A stretch of 7,112 bases of DNA from Methanobacteriota archaeon (GTDB taxonomy: Archaea > Thermoplasmatota > Poseidoniia > Poseidoniales > Thalassarchaeaceae): positions 18,785 through 25,896 of the forward strand of contig PAUH01000020.1 of NCBI GenBank assembly GCA_002712645.1, in the 5' to 3' direction. Below the pieces are notes generated by a model that saw nothing but the letters and a program-made list of their open reading frames with translations, was not told the DNA's origin and made no database searches. How positions within the stretch are numbered: position 1 is the stretch's first letter; each line of letters opens with the position of its first letter. A program made the position numbers and the translations under genes. This document shows positions 1-5,403 of this stretch, in pieces.

Positions 1-1238
1 CCTACTACGACACCTTCAGCCATGGCGGCGCGGGTTGCATTCAGTGCATCGTCCACTCTGGCTTTCTTCTCTTTCATCTCAGTCTCCGTGGCCGCGCCTA
101 TCCTCAGAACGGCTACGCCGCCGGTCATCTTGCCAATTCGCTTCTGCATCTTCTCTTTGTCCCACTTTGACTTGGAGAGTTTCTCCTGACTCTTTAGCAT
201 GTCAGCTCGTTCATTTATGGCCTTTTTATCCCCTTCACCGCCAACGAATGTTGTCTTATTCTTGGCTATGATGACTTTCTCAGCACCGCCGAGTGACATT
301 GGACCCTGTGCTTTGAGATCTGCACTCTTATCCTTTGCAAGTACTGTTGCCCCGGTTAAGATGGCTATATCATCTAATAATTCGCCCTGCTCGTCTCCAA
401 AGCCCGGGGCTTTCACGGCTGCTGCCTTGACTACGCGGCTAGCTACGTTTAGAACGAGAGTTGCAAGAGCCTCGCCCTCGACATCTTTTGCTATGATGAG
501 AAGTGGTCTCTTTTGCTGCATGCTCACTTCTAGGCTAGGGAGTAGATCTTGGGCGCTGTTGACCGTTTGGTCCGTAATCAAAATCATGGGGTTTTCCAAA
601 ACTGCTTCTTTCTTTTCTCGATCGGTAATGAAATACGGTGAAATGTATCCTTTGTCGACCTCCATGCCTTCTACGACTTTAAGATCGGTTTCAGCTGATT
701 TCGCTTCTTCCACCGTGATGACTCCTTCCTGGCCAACAGCTTCTACGGCTTCTGCGATTAACGACCCTATGTCTGAGTCGTTGTTCGCGGCTATTGTAGC
801 AACTTGATGGATCGTCTCACTGGTTTCCACTGGGTTCGCCATTTCTTTTAGACGGTCGACTACAACAGATATCGCCTCGTCATATCCCGATTTCAGCTCC
901 ACTGGACTCGCGCCCGCAGTGACATTGCGAAGTCCTGTGTGGCAAAGCGCCTGGGCGAGTATGCTGGCCGTCGAGGTGCCGTCTCCAGCATTATCCTGGG
1001 TCTTGCTCGCAACTTCCTGGACTAGTTTGGCGCCCATATTGGCAAAGGGATCGGCGAGAGATATGTCCTTGGCAATGGTAACACCATCGTTTATGATGGT
1101 GGGGCTGCCCCAACTTTTCTCTAGTACAACTGTCCTAGCAGCGGGTCCAAGCGTGACTTTTACCGCATTCGCAACTGAGTCAATACCCTCGAGTAGTTTT
1201 CTTCGTGCTTCTTCTCCATACAACATTTGCTTTGCCAT
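1..1238 (-). CDS. groL: Group I chaperonin GroEL (60 kDa), C-terminus cut by window edge
   Basis: ATP-driven cytosolic folding chamber that works with the GroES lid. The frame is open without a stop for 412 codons from ATG 1238 to the left edge; E. coli GroEL has 548 residues, so about 135 residues of the equatorial domain are missing only because the window ends. Visible landmarks are the N-terminal VTLGP (28-32), NDGVTIAKDI (50-59, Asp51), the ATP-site GDGTST (85-90, Asp86), the apical KGYISPYF segment, VKAPGFGD, and RVDDALNATRAA near 394-405, whose Asp397 matches the catalytic Asp398 of E. coli. The start is fixed by AAAGGAG at 1249-1255; an overlapping ATG at 1242 is out of frame. It follows groES by 19 bases and is surely cotranscribed with it. 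This is the bacterial-type chaperonin, not the archaeal thermosome, in an otherwise archaeal neighbourhood. Confidence 0.97.
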   Translation of the reverse strand, partial: MAKQMLYGEEARRKLLEGIDSVANAVKVTLGPAARTVVLEKSWGSPTIINDGVTIAKDISLADPFANMGAKLVQEVASKTQDNAGDGTSTASILAQALCHTGLRNVTAGASPVELKSGYDEAISVVVDRLKEMANPVETSETIHQVATIAANNDSDIGSLIAEAVEAVGQEGVITVEEAKSAETDLKVVEGMEVDKGYISPYFITDREKKEAVLENPMILITDQTVNSAQDLLPSLEVSMQQKRPLLIIAKDVEGEALATLVLNVASRVVKAAAVKAPGFGDEQGELLDDIAILTGATVLAKDKSADLKAQGPMSLGGAEKVIIAKNKTTFVGGEGDKKAINERADMLKSQEKLSKSKWDKEKMQKRIGKMTGGVAVLRIGAATETEMKEKKARVDDALNATRAAMAEGVVV

Positions 1239-1248
1239 TCATTTCAAC

Positions 1249-1255
1249 TCCTTTT
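1249..1255 (-). promoter_or_regulatory. Shine-Dalgarno site of groEL
   Basis: AAAGGAG on the minus strand ends about ten bases before ATG 1238, in the 19-base gap after the groES stop. It decides the groEL start against the out-of-frame ATG at 1242. Confidence 0.7.
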
Positions 1256-1257
1256 GT

Positions 1258-1530
1258 TCAGAGGTCGAGTACCTTCGCCTGAAGATCTTCGGATTTTATC
1301 AACATGTATTCTATCCCAAGCCATTCTACCTTTGTACCGCTATACTGACGGTAGATGACTCGGTCATCGAGATTGAGGCCCTCCACATCAGGCCCTACGG
1401 CCACTACCTTTCCAACATTCATTTTCTCACGGGCTTCCTCAGGGAGTAGGAGTCCCGACTCGGTCTTCTCTGGTGCGTTTTCCATCTCTAGGAGGACCAT
1501 TTCCCCCATTGGCTCTATTCCGACAGACAT
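1258..1530 (-). CDS. groES: Co-chaperonin GroES (10 kDa)
   Basis: Heptameric lid that caps the GroEL chamber. The 90-residue product shows the family order: an N-terminal strand, a mobile loop at 17-33 (EKTESGLLLPEEA) whose hydrophobic Leu-Leu-Leu replaces the usual Ile-Val-Leu that docks on GroEL, then KVVAVGP (41-47), DRVIY (56-60), YSGTKV (63-68) and EYMLI (74-78). It is a little shorter than the usual 95-97 residues. The gap falls between VGP and DRV, where most GroES proteins carry the roof hairpin; here only about eight residues join the two strands. The ATG at 1530 gives the expected short N-terminus; an internal Met8 would cut into the first strand. It is the first gene of the groES-groEL operon and is divergent from pyrF. 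Confidence 0.95.
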   Translation of the reverse strand: MSVGIEPMGEMVLLEMENAPEKTESGLLLPEEAREKMNVGKVVAVGPDVEGLNLDDRVIYRQYSGTKVEWLGIEYMLIKSEDLQAKVLDL

Positions 1531-1642
1531 TTGATCAACTCTAGGCTATACAACCCGTGGTTGACTAATTGGGGTCCAATTTAAACGTGTTCCAATACAA
1601 TTCTCGGGAACCTTGAGGTACTGGTCATCAGAGGGCGTTGGG
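1531..1642. promoter_or_regulatory. Divergent control region between groES and pyrF
   Basis: About 110 bases separate the two divergent starts. The stretch is AT-richer than its flanks. AATTTAAA at 1578-1585 and TTGTATAG on the minus strand (1553-1546) are TATA-like candidates for groES, and AATACAATT at 1593-1601 could serve pyrF. TCCAAT occurs twice (1575-1580 and 1591-1596). No consensus heat-shock operator such as CIRCE is seen. The assignment of each box is inference. Confidence 0.4.
1567..1581. repeat. Perfect 15-base palindrome, candidate operator
   Basis: AATTGG, three bases GGT, then CCAATT: two perfect 6-base inverted arms. It touches the TTTAAA motif at 1580-1585, so a bound protein could block a TATA box used by groES. 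The binding protein is unknown. Confidence 0.4.
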
Positions 1643-2398
1643 ATGAGTGGGGGTTATGCGTGTCTATCCGTCGGTGAGATTCGTTCATCGATGGAAGAGA
1701 AAGGGACTCGTGTGATACTTGCAGCGGACCTCTTCACAATCTCTGAAATTTCGTATATTCTCAATGAAGTGGGGAGTCATATCTGCATGTTGAAGACGCA
1801 TGTTGATGGGATACATGACTTTGATCTGAATAGGTGGATGGATGAAGTGGTCGAGCCTGCAAGGAAAATGGGCGTTCTTCTGTTTGAGGATAGGAAATTC
1901 GCTGACATAGGTTACATATCAAAAATCCAGATGCTCGGGCACCATAGGATAGCCGAATGGGCTGATGTGGTGACTGCGCATAGAATTTCAGGACCTGATA
2001 TCATAGAGGGCATTCACGATGCTTGGAGAGAGTGTGGTAGGAAGGGTTCGGTTGCTGTTTTGGCGCAGATGTCTAGTTCAGGCAATCTATTAGATGAAGA
2101 ATACTGCAGAAAGGTAGTGAACTCATGTCGTGGAATAGATGGTGTTTGTGGTTTCATAGGAAATGGGAGCGAACCGAGCAATATTTCCGAGTTGCGGAGT
2201 TTGGTGGGCAGCGCTAAGATGATTCTAACACCAGGCATCAATCTGAATTCAGGAGAGGCGCGGATGGGTCAGAGATATGGGCACCCTAAGGAGGCGATTG
2301 CGGCTGGCTCCGATGCAGTGATTGTGGGATCGGGCATCATCAGAAGTGCGGACCCCCTGGGTGCTGCTAGGAAATATGCTGAGGAGACCTCTGCATGA
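1643..2398 (+). CDS. pyrF: Orotidine 5'-phosphate decarboxylase, eukaryote (URA3)-like
   Basis: Decarboxylates OMP to UMP, the last step of de novo pyrimidine synthesis, in the cytosol. The 251-residue protein reads as one barrel domain. It has VILAADLF (24-31), MLKTHVD (49-55, catalytic Lys51), LLFEDRKFADIG (79-90, with Asp83, Lys85, Asp88 of the Asp-Lys-Asp motif), HRIAEWADVVTAH, MSSSGNL, MILTPGI and GQRYGHPKEAIAAGSD leading to IVGSG. The wording is much closer to yeast Ura3 than to the usual compact archaeal or bacterial enzymes. Gln210 and Tyr212 match the yeast phosphate-binding Gln215 and Tyr217, but the position of Arg235 is Ser230. The frame can extend to a TTG at 1613; ATG 1643 is preferred because GAGGG lies eight bases upstream and it keeps the leading helix; ATG 1691 is possible but would remove that helix. 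The stop overlaps the next gene as ATGA. Confidence 0.92.
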   Translation: MSGGYACLSVGEIRSSMEEKGTRVILAADLFTISEISYILNEVGSHICMLKTHVDGIHDFDLNRWMDEVVEPARKMGVLLFEDRKFADIGYISKIQMLGHHRIAEWADVVTAHRISGPDIIEGIHDAWRECGRKGSVAVLAQMSSSGNLLDEEYCRKVVNSCRGIDGVCGFIGNGSEPSNISELRSLVGSAKMILTPGINLNSGEARMGQRYGHPKEAIAAGSDAVIVGSGIIRSADPLGAARKYAEETSA

Positions 2399-2616
2399 AA
2401 TCCATGCTTACAGATATTGCAGCCGTTCTAGTTCTCTTCCTGATCGTTTTCCTTGTTCTCAGGGAAATCGTGTTCAGGTGGCGTATTCGTTTGAGAGTGT
2501 TAATGGGGGATGCTGAGCTTCTGAACGACCCACGGGTCAAGGTGATTGAAATTGTTCAGGCGCCTGAGGGAAGCATGACTGTCGACGCGATAAGGATGGT
2601 CGCTGTGGAAGAGTGA
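2395..2616 (+). CDS. Small single-span membrane protein, function unknown
   Basis: I do not recognise a family. The 73-residue product has a hydrophobic segment at about 7-23 (leucine, valine, isoleucine and phenylalanine rich), then a strongly basic stretch with five arginines at about 23-34. By the positive-inside rule the rest should face the cytoplasm. The remaining 40 residues are a soluble, mildly acidic tail ending in Val-Glu-Glu. Evidence that it is real: a GAGGAG site at 2381-2386 stands eight bases before ATG 2395, the start overlaps the pyrF stop by four bases (ATGA), and the frame fills the space up to the convergent gene, leaving an eight-base gap. It is probably translated together with pyrF, but nothing in its sequence points to pyrimidine synthesis. 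Confidence 0.72.
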   Translation: MKSMLTDIAAVLVLFLIVFLVLREIVFRWRIRLRVLMGDAELLNDPRVKVIEIVQAPEGSMTVDAIRMVAVEE

Positions 2617-2624
2617 TCTAATTA

Positions 2625-3224
2625 TCAAATAGGGATATATCCTGTGTATATCGCCCCAGCGACAGCCGCTCCGATAGTGAGAACAAGTAGAGTGAAACGG
2701 AAGATCAAACGTCCCTTTCTCCTCGGTTTTTCTGCTGGTACAAGTGGAACAGGATTGGCCGGTATTGGGGGCGGCATCTCAGGAGGTTGTGATGGGGGAG
2801 GAGGCGGATCAGGCTGCATAGGTCGGAAATTTGCCAGGCCCGGGGCAGGGGGTATTACGCCCATTATCTTGGGCCACGCGGTTTCGACGTCCGAAGCGAT
2901 GATAGGCGTGATCAAGGTAGCCAGGGCGCCAATTGAGATGGATGTTTTATTTGCTACCTCTACCCTATTTTTAGGGGTGATTATGACTATTCTTCCTTGG
3001 TTGTCATCAGCCCTTATCTGAAGGGCAGTATCGTGTCCATCGTTTGGTGGCAAGTCTATTCCCAAGAATACGACTCTCGGGCGTATCGCTTTGTATATGG
3101 AAACGGCGTCCTCGCTACTTGATGTGGTTTCAGTGGTCCATCCCCTTTGCTTCAAGATCATTTTCAAACGACCCGTGGTTATCGGGTCTCTCAATGCGAT
3201 TAACGCGCATGGTGTATCACTCAT
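2625..3224 (-). CDS. Tail-anchored protein with a degenerate response-regulator receiver domain
   Basis: The 199-residue product has three parts. Residues 5-120 follow the CheY-like pattern: a first strand CALIALRDP, a central VVFLGIDLPPNDGHD that matches the usual LLDIxMPxxDG, IVIITPKN, and GALATLITPI in place of GADDYLTKP. Residues 124-166 form a proline-rich linker with a run of five prolines. PRRKGR (167-172) precedes one membrane span at about 173-195 and a short tail. The topology should be receiver in the cytoplasm with a C-terminal anchor. The phosphorylation site is lost: the acceptor Asp is Gly55, the acidic pair is Leu11-Arg12 and the conserved Lys is Thr106; only Thr83 is kept. 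No output domain is present. The start overlaps the ftsY stop (TGATG), with GGAG ten bases upstream, so translation is probably coupled. The receiver assignment is from pattern only; the role is unknown. Confidence 0.8.
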   Translation of the reverse strand: MSDTPCALIALRDPITTGRLKMILKQRGWTTETTSSSEDAVSIYKAIRPRVVFLGIDLPPNDGHDTALQIRADDNQGRIVIITPKNRVEVANKTSISIGALATLITPIIASDVETAWPKIMGVIPPAPGLANFRPMQPDPPPPPSQPPEMPPPIPANPVPLVPAEKPRRKGRLIFRFTLLVLTIGAAVAGAIYTGYIPI

Positions 3225-4474
3225 CAGACATCAACTCCAAAGATATTGAATACGGAGGGGTCGATGTCGTCAGAAAGTAATTTTGTTAGAAATTGTACTG
3301 GTTCGAAGTCTATCAGATCTTGATACTCTTGACCAGAGCCTGCTAGTACGATCGGCCTGTTCGTAGAATGCGCGATTGAGAGTGCCGCGCCGCCTCTGGC
3401 ATCTGTATCTAACTTGGTCAAAACGGCACCATCGAAATGTAATACGGATTGGAATTTTCTTGCTTGTTCGACCGCATCATTTCCTGCAAGAGCGTCGCCG
3501 ACAAACAGGACGATATGAGGCGATGCTACTCTGTGGACTTTCTTCAGTTCCTGCATTAGATTAGTTTTGTTCTGCATGCGACCTGCTGTATCGATTATGA
3601 CCACGTCATCCCCTCTGGCTTTGGCGCTGTCTATCGCATCTCTAGCTACTGCGGCGGAATCGCCACCTCTCTGGCTTTTGACGCATCGTGCACCGATTCG
3701 TTCTGCGTGGTCACTCAATTGGTCTATCGCGCCGGCACGGAATGTGTCTGATGCTCCCAAAACGACAGAGAGGCCACGTTGGATCAGTCTGTAGGATATC
3801 TTGGCTGCTGTGGTTGTTTTACCGGTCCCATTGACGCCGACGAGCATTATGACTACCGGCGGTTCCTCGTCAAGCAGTGCTTCGATGGTCTGATCAAAGT
3901 CCCAATATGAAACTCTCAACAACGAATCCAATGCAGAAACAAGCGTTGCGTCCAAGAGTTGCCCTACGTCTCCCTTCTTGGGGAGGGGGGCACCGATGAG
4001 TTTCGATCTCATCTCAGCAAGTACCGCGTCGACAGCGATATGCCCCATATCCGCTTCAAGAAGGGTGGTCTCGAGTTCTGACATTATTTCTTCAAAAGCA
4101 GGTGTCGCTGATATTCTTCTCCGAGAGGGTTGGTTCACTATTTTATCGAGATCGATCGACAAACCCTGTGATGGTTTTGGGACCAATTTAGAGGGCTTGG
4201 TTTCGGGAGAAGGTTTCACTGGTACCTTGATTGGCTTCGAGTTTCGCTCTCTGAGACGTCTCGCCCGTTTATTGGAAGGAGTTTCAATTGCCTCCAGGGA
4301 TTCTTCGGTTTCCCATTCGCTTTCACCCCCAAGATCGTCTTGGTTCTGTGGTTGGGGAAATTCCTGTATCTCATCGATTACTTGGGGTTCTTGTTTTTCT
4401 TGTTCTTCCCCTGCCAGAGCATCGGGGTCCTCGATTCTCTTAGCGTTCCGCCTGAACCGACTTAGGAAGCCCAT
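3224..4474 (-). CDS. ftsY: Signal recognition particle receptor FtsY
   Basis: GTPase that docks SRP-bound ribosomes at the membrane by forming a twin-GTPase complex with SRP54. The 416-residue protein starts with a basic, amphipathic MGFLSRFRRNAKR, followed by a long acidic, then Lys/Pro-rich, low-complexity region to about 120. The helical N domain lies at about 123-206. The G domain follows: GVNGTGKTT (213-221, P loop), DTFRAGA (243-249), DTAGR (295-299), VGDALAGNDAVEQA (325-338), TKLD (353-356), DARGG (358-362) and the closing GSGQEYQDLIDFEPVQF (379-395). The DTFRAGA, DARGG and GQEYQDL forms separate it from SRP54, and no M domain follows. It starts nine bases after pfdA and its stop overlaps the next gene, so it sits in the middle of a three-gene operon. 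All GTPase motifs are intact. Confidence 0.96.
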   Translation of the reverse strand: MGFLSRFRRNAKRIEDPDALAGEEQEKQEPQVIDEIQEFPQPQNQDDLGGESEWETEESLEAIETPSNKRARRLRERNSKPIKVPVKPSPETKPSKLVPKPSQGLSIDLDKIVNQPSRRRISATPAFEEIMSELETTLLEADMGHIAVDAVLAEMRSKLIGAPLPKKGDVGQLLDATLVSALDSLLRVSYWDFDQTIEALLDEEPPVVIMLVGVNGTGKTTTAAKISYRLIQRGLSVVLGASDTFRAGAIDQLSDHAERIGARCVKSQRGGDSAAVARDAIDSAKARGDDVVIIDTAGRMQNKTNLMQELKKVHRVASPHIVLFVGDALAGNDAVEQARKFQSVLHFDGAVLTKLDTDARGGAALSIAHSTNRPIVLAGSGQEYQDLIDFEPVQFLTKLLSDDIDPSVFNIFGVDV

Positions 4475-4478
4475 GTGT

Positions 4479-4485
4479 TCACCTC
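4479..4485 (-). promoter_or_regulatory. Shine-Dalgarno site of ftsY
   Basis: GAGGTGA on the minus strand ends four bases before ATG 4474 and overlaps the pfdA stop codon, which supports the ftsY start and suggests coupled translation of the two genes. Confidence 0.7.
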
Positions 4486-4996
4486 AATCGTCGAGCGTTA
4501 GCTCTGTTCCTCTCTTTCGTCTCGGAGTTCGCTTCTTTGGTTGGCTTTGTGGGGTCTCTTGATCCGTTGATTCTTTCGGAGTTTCAGGGGTTGTATCTAA
4601 TTGGTGGTTTTCGATTTGGTTGGTGAGTTCTAGAATTGTGGAGTCGATTGCTCTCGATTCTTCAACCATGCTTTCGATCAGGTTCGTCAGTTCTGTGTTC
4701 CTCTGATTCAACATCTGTATCGCCTTTTCGTGGGTTGTCTCAATCTGAACGCCCGATCCGATGTCTATTACGGGAAGTGCTCCTTCTTCGATGGTCACTG
4801 GAATCTGGACGCCGCTTCCAAGGGGGATCATTGTACGTTTATTGGTCTGCATCGCAGTGGCTTCAAGGGTTCCTTGGGCCCTAGTTTGTTCATCGAGGAG
4901 TGTTGAAAGCCGTTCTAATTGTGCTCTAAGAGCCTCTTGTCTGGAGTGGTTGGCTTCGATGAGGCGGGTAATTCGCCTTGCTTCGTCTGGCTCCAT
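4484..4996 (-). CDS. pfdA: Prefoldin subunit alpha
   Basis: Subunit of the hexameric prefoldin (GimC) holdase, which captures unfolded proteins in the cytosol and passes them to chaperonins. From ATG 4996 the product is 170 residues: a first coiled coil at about 5-46, two beta-hairpin segments with the family motifs MIPLGSGVQIPVTI and PVIDIGSGVQIETT, and a second coiled coil at about 90-130. The paired GSGV motifs are typical of the alpha type. After the second helix comes a tail of about 40 residues rich in Thr, Pro, Glu and Gln with a basic cluster KKRTPRRKR; archaeal alpha subunits are usually about 140-150 residues. The frame reaches ATG 5047, but the 17 extra residues match nothing in the family, and ATG 4996 has a TATA-like box 26 bases upstream. 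Prefoldin next to ftsY is a common archaeal arrangement. Confidence 0.93.
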   Translation of the reverse strand: MEPDEARRITRLIEANHSRQEALRAQLERLSTLLDEQTRAQGTLEATAMQTNKRTMIPLGSGVQIPVTIEEGALPVIDIGSGVQIETTHEKAIQMLNQRNTELTNLIESMVEESRAIDSTILELTNQIENHQLDTTPETPKESTDQETPQSQPKKRTPRRKRGTELTLDD

Positions 4997-5115
4997 GGGT
5001 GTATGTTGTAGGGCATCTATTCTAAACGATGGGGGTATTAGATACAAAGATGGTTTGTTGTAGGGTGGTTTGAAGCATCCGTGCGGATTAAATCAGGTTC
5101 CCTCGACGGATGGTC
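4997..5115. promoter_or_regulatory. Divergent promoter region between pfdA and L18a
   Basis: Two AT-rich boxes have matching geometry. On the minus strand TTTAGAATA (5026-5018) is centred 26 bases from ATG 4996 of pfdA. On the plus strand ATTAAAT (5087-5093) is centred 26 bases from ATG 5116 of L18a. This is the distance expected between an archaeal TATA box and the transcription start of a leaderless message, and neither gene has a convincing Shine-Dalgarno site. The boxes are weak matches, so this is inference. Confidence 0.4.
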
Positions 5116-5343
5116 ATGGTCAAGGCGTTTAGAGCGGTCGGAACGTTTCGAAGCGGTGTGAAAAATCAGCCGTTTACAATAGACGTGGTAGCTGATGATG
5201 AAGATGGAGCGATGGAATACATCTACTCCAACTTCGGCAGCAGACATGGTGTGAAGAGGAGATTCGTGGTGGTTTCGTCGATGAATGAAATCAACCCCTC
5301 CGAGTCAACAGATCCTCGTGTTATTTCTGCTTTCAGAGAATAA
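5116..5343 (+). CDS. rpl18a: Large-subunit ribosomal protein L18Ae (LX)
   Basis: Small archaeal/eukaryotic protein of the 50S subunit, absent from bacteria. The 75-residue product shows the family pattern from end to end: MVKAFRAVGTF, then NQPFT, a short acidic loop VVADDEDGA, and the signature YSNFGSRHGVKRR near 38-50, followed by a C-terminal strand and an NEINPSESTDP segment. The frame also has an ATG two codons earlier at 5110; 5116 is preferred because family members start with Met-Val-Lys and because the TATA-like box at 5087-5093 is 26 bases upstream. In many archaea this gene sits just before pfdA and ftsY on the same strand; here it is divergent from them. Confidence 0.93.
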   Translation: MVKAFRAVGTFRSGVKNQPFTIDVVADDEDGAMEYIYSNFGSRHGVKRRFVVVSSMNEINPSESTDPRVISAFRE

Positions 5344-5364
5344 TGAATATCTTGTATCCCATTC

Positions 5365-5380
5365 TGTCACAATGGTGATA
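5365..5380 (+). other. Short imperfect inverted repeat between L18a and the membrane gene
   Basis: TGTCAC, loop AATG, GTGATA: six-base arms with one G-T pair. It lies in the 60-base gap after the L18a stop. No T run follows, so it does not look like a terminator; it may be an operator or chance. Confidence 0.2.
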
Positions 5381-5392
5381 CGGTCGGGCTTT

Positions 5393-5397
5393 GAGGG
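5393..5397 (+). promoter_or_regulatory. Shine-Dalgarno site deciding the 5404 start
   Basis: GAGGG ends six bases before ATG 5404 but directly abuts ATG 5398, so it fits the later start. Confidence 0.5.
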
Positions 5398-5403
5398 ATG
5401 GTT

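Noticed and set aside
199..807. Plus-strand open frame of 202 codons
   Set aside because: Lies antisense to GroEL, whose residues are conserved across the whole interval; composition is typical of a shadow frame.
919..1449. Plus-strand open frame of 176 codons across the groES/groEL junction
   Set aside because: Antisense to two recognised genes and low-complexity Ser/Ala translation.
1613..1642. TTG start extending PyrF by ten residues
   Set aside because: No better ribosome site than ATG 1643, and the added residues (MRYWSSEGVG) do not resemble any OMP decarboxylase N-terminus.
2617..2624. Terminator between the convergent genes ending at 2616 and 2625
   Set aside because: Only eight bases are available and no hairpin or T run is visible on either strand.
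2644..3021. Glycine-rich plus-strand frame (GGGISGGCDGGGGGSG)
   Set aside because: The glycines are the reverse complement of the proline codons of the linker in the membrane-anchored receiver-like protein.
3978..4562. Plus-strand open frame of 194 codons
   Set aside because: Antisense to the FtsY N-terminus and prefoldin tail; Ser/Arg-rich with no recognisable domain.
4997..5047. Seventeen-residue N-terminal extension of prefoldin alpha from ATG 5047
   Set aside because: Does not match the family, overlaps the likely promoter box at 5018-5026, and ATG 4996 gives the expected start.
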